From Bacteroides sp. (lineage in GTDB: Bacteria; Bacteroidota; Bacteroidia; Bacteroidales; Bacteroidaceae): a stretch of DNA of 64,000 nt. Location of the stretch: contig JAFURM010000059.1 in the NCBI GenBank assembly GCA_017471925.1, positions 1 through 64,000 on the forward strand, written 5' to 3'. The notes beneath the pieces were generated by a model, which was not told the origin of the DNA, did not search any database, and worked only from the letters and a program-made list of their open reading frames with translations. Shown here one piece after another: positions 38,541-47,196 of the stretch (its first letter is position 1; each line of letters starts with the position of its first letter). A program made the translations under genes and the position numbers.

Positions 38541-39524
38541 ATGAAAAGAATTCCCAATACATTCGGCATTGAAGCCCGGGCCATGCACTACCTGGAGTAT
38601 GCCTCGGAAGAGGAACTGAAAGAACTGATTGCTTCCGGAAAGATAGTTCCGCCCTATCTGCATGTAGGGACCGGCAGCAACCTGCTCTTTACCGCTGACT
38701 ATCCGGGCACCATCCTCCATTCACGTATAACGGGCATAACGGTGATCGCTGAAGACGAACAAACGGTCACGTTGCGTGTGGGAGCCGGAATCACGTGGGA
38801 TGACTTTGTACTCCATTGTGTGAAGCTGGGGTGGTATGGAGCCGAAAATCTCTCCCTGATTCCCGGTGAGGTGGGAGCTGCGGCAGTGCAGAATATCGGT
38901 GCTTACGGTGTGGAAGCCAAGGACCTGATTGTTGCCGTGGAGACCGTGAACATTCATGGTCAGCAACGGACCTATGTGACGGATGAGTGCCGGTATGCCT
39001 ATCGCGAAAGCCTCTTCAAGCAGCCGGAGATGAAATCCCTCTTTGTGACCCGTGTCAATTTCCGCCTGAGCAAGCAACCTTGCTATAAACTGGATTACGG
39101 TACCATCCGACAGGAGCTGGAACGCTTTGCCGAGGTCAATCTGAAAAACGTGCGCGAAGCCATCATCCGCATCCGTGAAAGCAAACTGCCCGACCCCAAG
39201 GTGACGGGTAATGCCGGAAGCTTTTTCATGAATCCCATCGTACCCCGCCGACAGCTTGAACGCTTGCAGGAACGTTATCCCTCCATGCCCTATTATGAGG
39301 TGGATGCCGACCGTGTGAAGATACCGGCCGGATGGATGATTGACCGTTGCGGATGGAAGGGCAAGGCATTGGGCAGGGCTGCTGTCCATGACAAGCAGGC
39401 ACTTGTGCTCGTGAACAGGGGCGGGGCTACCGCTGCCGACATCATAGCCTTGTCGGATGCCATCAGGGCCTCGGTCAAGGCCGAGTTTGGCATAGCCATT
39501 TATCCGGAGGTCAATTTTATTTAA
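38541..39524 (+). CDS. murB: UDP-N-acetylenolpyruvoylglucosamine reductase
   Basis: A 327-residue FAD enzyme that makes UDP-MurNAc for peptidoglycan. FAD-binding phrases [11 protein letters not shown] and [19 protein letters not shown], and the substrate/catalytic segment [12 protein letters not shown], are present. The C-terminal [13 protein letters not shown] closes the fold. The start at 38541 follows the DUF4348 stop; earlier in-frame codons lie inside that gene. Confidence 0.95.
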   Translation: MKRIPNTFGIEARAMHYLEYASEEELKELIASGKIVPPYLHVGTGSNLLFTADYPGTILHSRITGITVIAEDEQTVTLRVGAGITWDDFVLHCVKLGWYGAENLSLIPGEVGAAAVQNIGAYGVEAKDLIVAVETVNIHGQQRTYVTDECRYAYRESLFKQPEMKSLFVTRVNFRLSKQPCYKLDYGTIRQELERFAEVNLKNVREAIIRIRESKLPDPKVTGNAGSFFMNPIVPRRQLERLQERYPSMPYYEVDADRVKIPAGWMIDRCGWKGKALGRAAVHDKQALVLVNRGGATAADIIALSDAIRASVKAEFGIAIYPEVNFI

Positions 39525-39541
39525 TGACTTTACGACGTGTT

Positions 39542-40303
39542 ATGGAACTGAGAATTTTAGGAAGCGGAACCTCTACCGGAGTACCTGAAATAGGCTGTAA
39601 CTGTCCGGTCTGCACCTCTGACGACCCGCGAGACAATCGCCGACGTGCCTCTGCTCTGATTCATGCGGATGATGGCTCTACGATACTGATAGACTGCGGA
39701 CCCGACTTTCGGGAGCAGATGTTGCAGGCAAAGTGGTTTGGCAAGATTGACGGTGTGCTCATCAGTCACATCCATTATGACCATGTCGGTGGGCTGGATG
39801 ACTTGCGTCCTTTCTGCCGTTGGGGAGAGGTGTCGGTCTATGCCGAAGAGTATACGGCCGAACATCTGCGCACCTATATGCCCTATTGCTTTGCTGAGCA
39901 CAAGTATCCGGGAGTACCCAAAATCGCCTTGCAGGAAATAAAGGCAGGCACTCCTTTCTTCATCAATCACACCGAGGTGCTTCCCCTGAGGGTGATGCAT
40001 GGCAAGCTGCCCATTTTGGGCTACCGTATCGGGAGGCGAATGGCCTACATCACAGATATGCTGACCATGCCTGAAGAGTCCTATGCCCAACTGGAGGGGC
40101 TGGACATCTTGGTGATGAATGCTTTGAGGGTGGAGCCCCACATGTCCCATCAAAGTATTGCCGAAGCATTGCGGGCTGCCGGAAGAATCGGAGCCAAGGA
40201 GACCTATTTCATCCACATGAGCCATCATGCCGGATTGCATGCGGAGATAGAAGCCAAACTCCCTCCACACGTCCATTTCGCTTATGACGGGTTGATGCTT
40301 TGA
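39542..40303 (+). CDS. Metallo-beta-lactamase-fold hydrolase (PhnP-like)
   Basis: A 253-residue protein. The metal motif SHIHYDHVGGLDD (H-x-H-x-D-H) is at about residue 82; later ligands are in RVMHGKLPILGYRIG and YITDM. The N-terminal GSGTSTGVPEIGCNCPVCTS with paired Cys is typical of PhnP/cyclic-phosphate phosphodiesterase relatives. The substrate is unknown. The ATG at 39542 gives the family start; an ATG at 39524 overlaps the murB stop (TAATG), so coupling from there is possible. Confidence 0.85.
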   Translation: MELRILGSGTSTGVPEIGCNCPVCTSDDPRDNRRRASALIHADDGSTILIDCGPDFREQMLQAKWFGKIDGVLISHIHYDHVGGLDDLRPFCRWGEVSVYAEEYTAEHLRTYMPYCFAEHKYPGVPKIALQEIKAGTPFFINHTEVLPLRVMHGKLPILGYRIGRRMAYITDMLTMPEESYAQLEGLDILVMNALRVEPHMSHQSIAEALRAAGRIGAKETYFIHMSHHAGLHAEIEAKLPPHVHFAYDGLML

Positions 40304-40321
40304 AACATTTATTGCCTTTTG

Positions 40322-40353
40322 TTTGGTTTTATTAGTAGAAAGATTTATTTTTG
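40322..40353 (+). promoter_or_regulatory. Promoter of the DUF3352 gene
   Basis: TTTG (40322-40325), 20 bases, TATTTTTG (40346-40353); 24 bases before the ATG at 40377. Confidence 0.75.
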
Positions 40354-40376
40354 CCCAAAAATGAACGTAGCATGCT

Positions 40377-41960
40377 ATGAAGCCTCCAGTTATAACACGA
40401 GTGACAGTGATTCTATCCGTAATAATCTTGTTTACGGTGGGGGCGGTGTATTCCTTCTTTCAGTTGAATACGGCAGAGAAAAAGAGCACGTTCAACCTCT
40501 ATTCCTTGGTTCCTGAAGATGCGACGGCCGTGGTGGAGACCGGACACATGGCCGACTTGGTGAAAGAAATCGAAGCCTTGCCTTGCAGCAAGGACAATCA
40601 CTTCCTCTATATTTCCGACTTGTTTGTCTATCTGAAGAGCTATCTTCTGGAGCTTGTGGACGACACGCCTCACGGCTTGAGCACGGAGATGAACAAAATG
40701 TTGCTGAGCTTTCATGAACCGGACTCTCCACTGAATCAGGTGCTGTATTGCACGTTGGGTGAAGGGGACCATGAACTGGTGGAGTCCTTTGTGCGCAAGT
40801 ATGCGGGTGGAGAGTTTTCGCCCAGGACGTTGAAGTATGCCGGTGAGGAAATCCGCATCTATCCGATGGAGCAGGGACGTTTCCTGGCCGCCTATTTCAC
40901 TTCCGACTTTCTGGTGCTAAGCTTTCAGATGCACCTGATAGAGCGCGTGATTGATGCTCTGTCCGACAAGAAGTCACTGTTGGAGCAGGAGGCTTTCCGG
41001 GCCATTTATGACGGTAGCCGCAAGCATGTCTCCGCAACGGTCTATGTGCGGATGCGCGATGTGGAGATGGGAAAGGAGAGTGACACCATCAATTCCCAGG
41101 CGCGGCTGGGTAACTGGGTGGAGTTCGACTTGAAGTTGGACGAGAGGGCCATTTATTGTTCGGGCATAACCCACGATACCGATACCACGCAGAATTTCTT
41201 CAATGCCTTGCGCAAGCAAGAACCCATCAGTGTCTTTGCCGGTCATTGCCTGCCTTCGTCCACCTTCTTCTATAATTCATTGGCCATATCAGATCGTGAG
41301 GCCATCTTCGGATTCATGGCACAGCAAGCCTATCATGCCTTGCCAGGCTTGTCGGACAGTGTCAGAGAGCGCGATGAGGCTTGCCTGACTTTCCTGGACG
41401 AACATGCCGCCGGCCACGCCATGACCTGCTTCTTCCAACCAGAAGAGAAAGACACGCTTTCGCCCTGTGTCGTGCTGTGTGTGCCGCTGAAGGACGAGTG
41501 GGCGGCCGAGAAGCAGTTGCAGGCCTACCTGTCGGAGTATTATCCGCAAGATTGGGCAGGCCGGAGATACGTGCTGCCCTACAACACCTTGCTGGCCCAG
41601 ATGACGGGAGTTGTCAAACGGGCGGCTCACACGTATGTGGCCTTTTATCAAGGTATGTTGCTGCTTGCCCCTGATATCGAAAGCCTGACCGCCTATATCC
41701 ATGCGTTGGATGCTGGGGATGTCCTGGATGGTCGGCCGTTGTATGAAGAGACCGTCAGCGGCCTCTCCTCCTATTACAATTTTATGATGAGTATAGAGAT
41801 GGAGAAGATGTTGCATCAGTCCGAGGAGTATGTGCGCCTGGTGCCCAAATACTTCTTCCGCCATGCCAAGTTCTTCCGTCACTTCCTTATCTCCATGCAG
41901 TTCACCTGCACCGATGGTGTGGTTTATCCCAACATTGTTCTGCTTTATAATGGAGAGTGA
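40377..41960 (+). CDS. DUF3352-type membrane-anchored protein
   Basis: A 527-residue protein with one N-terminal membrane helix (VTVILSVIILFTVGAVYSFF) and a large periplasmic part. The opening LYSLVPEDATAVVETG, the repeated strand pairs and FFYNSLAISDREAIFGFM fit the DUF3352 family. Function is unknown; it may be a scaffold or inhibitor in the envelope. It has its own promoter and a convergent neighbour 4 bases away. Confidence 0.7.
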   Translation: MKPPVITRVTVILSVIILFTVGAVYSFFQLNTAEKKSTFNLYSLVPEDATAVVETGHMADLVKEIEALPCSKDNHFLYISDLFVYLKSYLLELVDDTPHGLSTEMNKMLLSFHEPDSPLNQVLYCTLGEGDHELVESFVRKYAGGEFSPRTLKYAGEEIRIYPMEQGRFLAAYFTSDFLVLSFQMHLIERVIDALSDKKSLLEQEAFRAIYDGSRKHVSATVYVRMRDVEMGKESDTINSQARLGNWVEFDLKLDERAIYCSGITHDTDTTQNFFNALRKQEPISVFAGHCLPSSTFFYNSLAISDREAIFGFMAQQAYHALPGLSDSVRERDEACLTFLDEHAAGHAMTCFFQPEEKDTLSPCVVLCVPLKDEWAAEKQLQAYLSEYYPQDWAGRRYVLPYNTLLAQMTGVVKRAAHTYVAFYQGMLLLAPDIESLTAYIHALDAGDVLDGRPLYEETVSGLSSYYNFMMSIEMEKMLHQSEEYVRLVPKYFFRHAKFFRHFLISMQFTCTDGVVYPNIVLLYNGE

Positions 41961-41964
41961 TTCC

Positions 41965-42459
41965 TTATAGTTCCATTCCCATAATGTAGTCGTTCATGAA
42001 GAAGCCGTTCCCGATGGGGAAGTCTCCTTCACGGAGGATGGTCATGCCCATGCGTTGATAGAAGTGGAGGGCTTTGTTGTGGCGGTTGACGTTCAATTCC
42101 ATCCGGCAGGGTGCGGGATGGAGACGCTTGATGTGGGCCACGGCTTCGCGGAAGAGGAAACTGCCGCAATGCTTGCCTTGCACCTGTGGCAGGACATAGA
42201 TTTTCTGCAGGTGGAAGAGGTGAGCCCCCTGCTGCTCTATGGAGGCATAGCCCACGGGGATGGAGCCGTCATAGGCCAGGAGATAGGTGTGTCCCTCGGC
42301 CATCTGTCTGGCGATGTTCTCCGGGGCATACATCCATTCCATCATGTAGGCCGTCTGTTCAGGTGTAAGTATGTCGCGGTAGGTGGTGGGAAATGCTTCT
42401 GTGGCCAACTGCTGAATCAGGGCGCAGTCTGTAGGCTCTGCTTGACGTAAGGTGTACAT
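41965..42459 (-). CDS. GNAT family N-acetyltransferase
   Basis: A 164-residue acetyltransferase. LRQAEPTDCALIQQLATEAFP opens the fold. The acetyl-CoA phrase at YVLPQVQGKHCGSFLFREAV (Q-x-x-G-x-G/C) and the C-terminal NKALHFYQRMGM are typical. The start at 42459 gives the usual N-terminus. The substrate is unknown. Confidence 0.9.
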   Translation of the reverse strand: MYTLRQAEPTDCALIQQLATEAFPTTYRDILTPEQTAYMMEWMYAPENIARQMAEGHTYLLAYDGSIPVGYASIEQQGAHLFHLQKIYVLPQVQGKHCGSFLFREAVAHIKRLHPAPCRMELNVNRHNKALHFYQRMGMTILREGDFPIGNGFFMNDYIMGMEL

Positions 42460-42479
42460 AGGATGGGGGAAGATAAAAC

Positions 42480-42563
42480 AGGCACGGGTACACGAAATTT
42501 CGCATTTTTTTCCGTTTAAGCATTTTATGTCCAATTGCGAACTTCCGTGTAATCCGTGCCTAA
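42480..42563. repeat. Hairpin-forming dispersed repeat
   Basis: Arms of about 25 bases: AGGCACGGGTACACG with TTTCGCA, and the reverse complement TGCGAA with TCCGTGTAATCCGTGCCTA, with a few mismatches. It lies between glgB and the GNAT gene and could also stop glgB transcripts. Single arms occur at 8591 and 15997. Confidence 0.6.
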
Positions 42564-42610
42564 GAGGTCAATGAATAATTTCAAGAACTGCTTCTTATGA
42601 CATCATCCCT

Positions 42611-44620
42611 TTATTTCACTCGTTTCAGCACCACGGCCGTGCGGGCGGGGATGTAGAGCTTCAGCCACTCTTTCTTCTCCTTTTTATAGAGCGGGTCGGG
42701 CATGGTGAAGTGCTTGATGGTGTCGTCGGTCAGGCCGTTGCCGCCAAAGTCCGGAGAGTCGGTGTTCAGCACCACTTCATAGGCACCCGGTGGAACGAGG
42801 AGGCCGTAGTCCGTGAAGGATTGGCAGGGGTTGAAGTTGAAGACGAAGAGCAGGTCTTTCCTCATGTAGGCCAACACCTGGTCGCCATCGTTGTGCCATA
42901 TCTCCTGTACGGGAGTGCCGACGAACTTTCTGGTCTCTTTCATCACCTGCAACATGGCAGCGTCGAAGTCGCCCAGATAGTGGAAGTTCAGGTTCTTGTT
43001 GTCCAGCAGGTTCCATTGGCGGCGGGCATATTTGTGGGACCATCCATTACCTTCGCGCGGGAAGTCTATCCATTCGGGATGCCCGAACTCGTTGCCCATG
43101 AAGTTCAGATAGCCACCGTTGATGGTGGTAGCCGTGAGCAGGCGTATCATCTTGTGGAGTGCTATGCCGCGATGCACGGTGTAGTTCTCGTCGCCTTTCT
43201 GGAAGTGCCAGTACATGTCGGCGTCAATGAGGCGGAAAATGATGGTCTTGTCGCCCACCAATGCCTGGTCGTGGCTTTCGGCATAGGAGATGGTCTTTTC
43301 GTCCTTGCGTCGGTTGGTCACTTCCCAGAAGAGGCTGGAGGGTTTCCAGTCTTCGTCTATCTTCTCCTTGATGGTCTTTATCCAATAGTCGGGAATGTTC
43401 ATGGCCATGCGGTAGTCAAAGCCATATCCGCCGTCTTCAAACTTGGCGGCCAGTCCGGGCATGCCCGACACCTCTTCGGCTATGGTAATGGCACGTGGGT
43501 TCACCTCGTGGATGAGTCGGTTGGCCAGGGTGAGGTAGCAGATGGCGTTATCGTCCTGATGGCCGTTGAAGTAGTCGGCATAGTTGCAGAAGGCTTCACC
43601 GAGTCCGTGGCTGTAGTAGAGCATGGAGGTGACGCCGTCGAAGCGGAAACCGTCGAAGTGGAACTCTTCCATCCAGTACTTACAGTTGGAGAGCAGGAAG
43701 TGGATGACCTCGTTCTTGCCATAGTCGAAGCAGAGGGAGTCCCATGCCGGATGTTCGCGTCGTCCGCCGCTGTAGAAGTACTGGCAGGGGTCTCCGGCAA
43801 AATTGCCGAGTCCCTCCACTTCGTTCTTCACGGCGTGGGAGTGTACGATGTCCATGATGACGGCAATGCCCATCTGGTGGGCTGTGTCAATGAGTCGTTT
43901 CAGCTCTTCGGGTGTGCCGAAGCGTGAAGAGGCGGCAAAGAAACTGGACACGTGGTAGCCGAAGGAACCATAGTAGGGGTGTTCCTGTATGGCCATGATT
44001 TGAATGCAGTTGTATCCGGCCTTGGCGATGCGCGGCAGTATCAGTTCACGGAACTCGTTGTAGCTGCCCACCTTCTCCTCCTGCTGGGCCATGCCGATGT
44101 GGCATTCATAGATAAGCAAAGGGTCGGTATGGGGCTTGAAGCTTTTCTTCTTCCACTTGTAGGAAGTTTCGGGTGCCCACACCTGTGCACTGAAGATTTT
44201 GGTTGCCTCGTCCTGCACCACTCGGGTTGCCCATGCCGGTATGCGTTCTCCTTCACCGCCTTCCCAGTACACCTTCAGCTTGTAGAGGTCACCATGCTTC
44301 ATGGCATTGGCCGGGAGTTTCAGTTCCCAGTTGCCGTTGCTCTTCTTCTTCAGGCTGTATTTCTTGTTCTCTTTCCAGCCGTTGAAGTCGCCGATAAGGT
44401 AGATTTCGGTAGCATGGGGTGCCCACTCGCGGAAGGTCCATCCGTCGTCTGTGGCATGCAGTCCGAAGTAGAGGTAGCCCGAGGCAAAGTCAGAGAGTGT
44501 CTTCTTTCCTTTCCCTGTCAGTTCGGCCTCCTTCTCCAGGGCGTGCCGGTGACGTCCCTCGATGGCCGGTGCATAAGGTTCCAGCCAAGGGTCGTTCTTC
44601 ACTAAGTTCAATGTGTCCAT
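42611..44620 (-). CDS. glgB: 1,4-alpha-glucan branching enzyme
   Basis: A 669-residue GH13 enzyme that introduces alpha-1,6 branches in glycogen. An N-terminal CBM48 region (FGLHATDDGWTFREWAPHATEIYLIGDFNGW) is followed by the barrel with DGFRFDGVTSMLY (nucleophile Asp), AITIAEEVSG (acid Glu) and AESHDQALVGDKT (Asp). No signal peptide, so cytoplasmic. It starts 19 bases after the YhcH-like gene and is close to an alpha-amylase-family gene, forming a glycogen/starch group. Confidence 0.95.
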   Translation of the reverse strand: MDTLNLVKNDPWLEPYAPAIEGRHRHALEKEAELTGKGKKTLSDFASGYLYFGLHATDDGWTFREWAPHATEIYLIGDFNGWKENKKYSLKKKSNGNWELKLPANAMKHGDLYKLKVYWEGGEGERIPAWATRVVQDEATKIFSAQVWAPETSYKWKKKSFKPHTDPLLIYECHIGMAQQEEKVGSYNEFRELILPRIAKAGYNCIQIMAIQEHPYYGSFGYHVSSFFAASSRFGTPEELKRLIDTAHQMGIAVIMDIVHSHAVKNEVEGLGNFAGDPCQYFYSGGRREHPAWDSLCFDYGKNEVIHFLLSNCKYWMEEFHFDGFRFDGVTSMLYYSHGLGEAFCNYADYFNGHQDDNAICYLTLANRLIHEVNPRAITIAEEVSGMPGLAAKFEDGGYGFDYRMAMNIPDYWIKTIKEKIDEDWKPSSLFWEVTNRRKDEKTISYAESHDQALVGDKTIIFRLIDADMYWHFQKGDENYTVHRGIALHKMIRLLTATTINGGYLNFMGNEFGHPEWIDFPREGNGWSHKYARRQWNLLDNKNLNFHYLGDFDAAMLQVMKETRKFVGTPVQEIWHNDGDQVLAYMRKDLLFVFNFNPCQSFTDYGLLVPPGAYEVVLNTDSPDFGGNGLTDDTIKHFTMPDPLYKKEKKEWLKLYIPARTAVVLKRVK

Positions 44621-44639
44621 AAGAGTTGTAGGTTGTCGT

Positions 44640-45086
44640 TTACGCTTTCACTTTGATGATGATTTTCTTCACACCGTCGGGGGTGATGCCCGGTGCGTGT
44701 CCGTCCTGGGGGAAGAATATGGCAAACATGCCGGGCTTCACTTCGATGTAGCTTTCGGCCGGTCCTTCGAAGAAAGTGATGTCCTTTTCGGCATTGTAGG
44801 GAGCGTCGGCGGGTTGGCAGTCGGCTGCGGCCGTATAGCCCATAATTTCCACGCCGCTCAGCGGAATCTGTATGTCAATGAAGTCGCGGTGTGTCTCTAA
44901 CCGTGCCTCTTCCTTCGTCTTGGGGCGTGCCTGGGCTACGTTCACCAGCAACTCTTTGCCCTTCAGTTCGGTCTTGCCCACTTCCAGGGCATTCAGGTCA
45001 TTCGATTTCAAGAATGCTACGGCTTCTGCGAACAAGGGGTTCAACGATGCATACTTCTCAATGTTTTCCAATCTATCTATTACCAT
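44640..45086 (-). CDS. YhcH/YjgK/YiaL family protein
   Basis: A 148-residue cupin-like protein (former DUF386). LEVGKTELKGKELLVNVAQARPKTKEEARLETHRDFIDIQIPLSGVEIMGY and the metal-site-like FFPQDGHAPGI are typical. Members are tied to sialic acid or other sugar breakdown as possible anomerases. It is the first gene of the unit with glgB. Confidence 0.9.
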   Translation of the reverse strand: MVIDRLENIEKYASLNPLFAEAVAFLKSNDLNALEVGKTELKGKELLVNVAQARPKTKEEARLETHRDFIDIQIPLSGVEIMGYTAAADCQPADAPYNAEKDITFFEGPAESYIEVKPGMFAIFFPQDGHAPGITPDGVKKIIIKVKA

Positions 45087-45147
45087 AATATAAAGATATT
45101 TAGTTAGTTATTACGATGATTCCTGTCTCGGTTCCTTGTTTTCCAAG

Positions 45148-45155
45148 CAAATGTA
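45148..45155 (-). promoter_or_regulatory. -7 box of the YhcH-glgB unit
   Basis: TACATTTG on the minus strand, about 60 bases before the ATG at 45086. Confidence 0.55.
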
Positions 45156-45189
45156 TGAAATATATTCTGAACACCCATCATAAACGACC

Positions 45190-45226
45190 GAAAAAAAGAG
45201 GTGTCAACGCCATGACACCTCTTCTT
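45190..45226 (-). terminator. Terminator after the alpha-amylase-family gene
   Basis: GAGGTGTCA pairs with TGACACCTC and is followed on the minus strand by seven T. It lies 150 bases after the stop. Confidence 0.85.
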
Positions 45227-45379
45227 TGGGCTTGATGTATCTACTTTCACAAGCGGGTACGTCCTGAAATTAATCTTATATCTAATACTATGAAAAACAC
45301 ATGTAGATTAACAAGACGTGCAGCCCTTTTGTTTGTGAAAGTGTGTCAAAGTTCCATTTATATTTTGACCTGCTCCGGC

Positions 45380-47074
45380 CTACAGGCGTATCTTCAGCAT
45401 CTTTCCGCTGTAGCCCTCCACGGAAACGTTGGTAGCTTTGTGGGGCAGCAGGCTGAGCGTCTCCTCCTTGCCGCTGAGCAGGTCGGTGGCCTTGCAGAAT
45501 TCTATCTGTGGCATCTGCAGGTAGCCGAAGGCGTGTTCGGGCAGGTTGATGGCGATGTCTGCGGTCATGTGGTCGAAGTTGGTCACGATGAGTATCAGCT
45601 CGTTCTCGTGCTTGCGCAGGAAGGCGTACTGCTTGTGCTCGTTGAAGCGCCATCCGTTCTGGTTGGCATACATGAGGTCGAAGAAGAGTCCCTGTGAGAT
45701 GGCTTTCTCCTCGTTGCAGAGGTTCAGGATGCGGCGATAGGTGGCTTGCATGCGCTGTTCGTCATCGGTCAGCAGTTTGCCATCGAACTTGCCTCCGTTC
45801 CGCCAGCGGCGTATGGTGTCCACGCTCCAGTAGTCGAAGATGGTGGTACGTCCGTCGCGTCCGCTGAAGCCCTCGCTGTCCATGCCCAGTTCGCCGAACT
45901 CCTGTCCGAAGTAAATCATCATGGGGTTGGTGTTCAGGCAGGCCGACACGATGAGTCCGGGTATGGCTTTGCGGGGATTGCCTGCAAAGAAGTCCGAGGC
46001 TATGCGCTGTTCGTCGTGGTTTTCCAGAAAGTTGAGCATGCGCTGCTCAATGCCTCCCAATGCCTGCCAGGCGCGGGTGATGGCCGTGGCCGACTCATAG
46101 CCGCACACCACGGCACGCAGGGTGTCATAAAGCCCTACTTTGTCATAGAGGTAGTCGAACTTGCCCTTGAACAGGTAGTTGCGGTATTCGGCCGGATTGT
46201 AGACCTCGGCGATGAACAGCAGGTCGGGATAGTGGGCTTTCACCTGGGGAATGGCCCATTCCCAGAACTCCACGGGCACCATCTCGGCCATGTCACAGCG
46301 GAAGGCATCCACCTGCTTGCCGGCCCAGAACAGCAGGATGTCCAGCATCTTGTGCCAGGTGTCGGGGATGGGGGTGAAGTGGGCCGTCCCACCGTTGGGA
46401 TAGTCCACGCCATAGTTCAGCTTCACGGTCTCATACCAGTCGTTGATGTTGGGATAGGCGTCGAAGCGGTTGTTGCCGGTAGCCTTGGCCGGAAACTCCC
46501 TGTAGGCTTCGGGTGCGGCACCTTTCATGTCGAACTGTCCGTGCAGGTCACTTCCCGGAATGTAGTAGAAGTTGTTGTAGGGGCTGAAAGCCTGTGTGGG
46601 GTCATCGTTTCCGCCCAGCTGGGTGGTGCCGTCGGGTTGTGAGTCCGAGTGATATTGGCGGGCCACATGGTTGGGGATAAAGTCCATGATGACCTTCAGC
46701 CCGCAACGGTGGGTGCGCTGCACCAGGTTCTCGAATTCCTTCATGCGTCCGGGCACGTCCTTGGCTATGTCGGGGTCAATGTCATAGTAGTCCTTTATGG
46801 CATAGGGCGAGCCGGCCTTGCCTTTCACGATGGCCGGATGGTCGGGGCGTATGTCGTAGCGTCGATAGTCGGTCTGCGTGGCATGCTCGATGAGGCCCGT
46901 ATACCAGATGTGTGTGGCTCCCAGTGCCTTTATTTCATTCAGAGCCTTGACGGTGAAGTCGGCCATCTTGCCGCAGCCGTTTTCGCTGTAGCTTCCGTTG
47001 GCAATGCAACGACTGTTGTTGTTACCGAAAAGGCGTACCAATACTTGGTAAATAATCATCTTGTTGTTGTCCAT
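45380..47074 (-). CDS. Alpha-amylase family (GH13) glycosidase
   Basis: A 564-residue cytoplasmic GH13 enzyme (no signal peptide). Motifs in order: VIMDFIPNHVARQYHS, VDAFRCDMAEM (nucleophile Asp), LLFIAEVYNP (acid Glu) and LNFLENHDEQRIA (transition-state Asp). The C-terminal beta domain ends with SGKMLKIRL. It may act on glycogen or imported maltooligosaccharides; the exact bond is not readable. It has its own promoter at 47101. Confidence 0.92.
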   Translation of the reverse strand: MDNNKMIIYQVLVRLFGNNNSRCIANGSYSENGCGKMADFTVKALNEIKALGATHIWYTGLIEHATQTDYRRYDIRPDHPAIVKGKAGSPYAIKDYYDIDPDIAKDVPGRMKEFENLVQRTHRCGLKVIMDFIPNHVARQYHSDSQPDGTTQLGGNDDPTQAFSPYNNFYYIPGSDLHGQFDMKGAAPEAYREFPAKATGNNRFDAYPNINDWYETVKLNYGVDYPNGGTAHFTPIPDTWHKMLDILLFWAGKQVDAFRCDMAEMVPVEFWEWAIPQVKAHYPDLLFIAEVYNPAEYRNYLFKGKFDYLYDKVGLYDTLRAVVCGYESATAITRAWQALGGIEQRMLNFLENHDEQRIASDFFAGNPRKAIPGLIVSACLNTNPMMIYFGQEFGELGMDSEGFSGRDGRTTIFDYWSVDTIRRWRNGGKFDGKLLTDDEQRMQATYRRILNLCNEEKAISQGLFFDLMYANQNGWRFNEHKQYAFLRKHENELILIVTNFDHMTADIAINLPEHAFGYLQMPQIEFCKATDLLSGKEETLSLLPHKATNVSVEGYSGKMLKIRL

Positions 47075-47100
47075 AACTTGACGGGTTGTAAAATTCGCAG

Positions 47101-47108
47101 CAAAAGTA
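47101..47108 (-). promoter_or_regulatory. -7 box of the alpha-amylase-family gene
   Basis: TACTTTTG on the minus strand, 27 bases before the ATG at 47074. Confidence 0.6.
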
Positions 47109-47165
47109 GCAGATAAAAATCAAATAATAGGCTACATGATGCTAAAAAGTTAATGATATATCCGC

Positions 47166-47173
47166 TATCTTTG
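47166..47173 (+). promoter_or_regulatory. -7 box of the HhH/barrel gene
   Basis: TATCTTTG, 24 bases before the ATG at 47197; divergent from the amylase promoter. Confidence 0.6.
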
Positions 47174-47196
47174 TCGGAAAATAACATTGTGCCCTG

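Larger units (their letters stand above)
45087..45379. other. Intergenic region with promoter and terminator
   Basis: It holds the promoter of the YhcH-like gene (45148-45155), the terminator of the amylase gene (45190-45226) and about 150 bases (45230-45379) with a 26-codon plus-strand ATG frame that is not convincing. Confidence 0.5.

Noticed and set aside
45290..45379. Short plus-strand peptide starting MKNTCRLTRRAALLF
   Set aside because: It runs antisense into the amylase gene, has no promoter and resembles nothing known.
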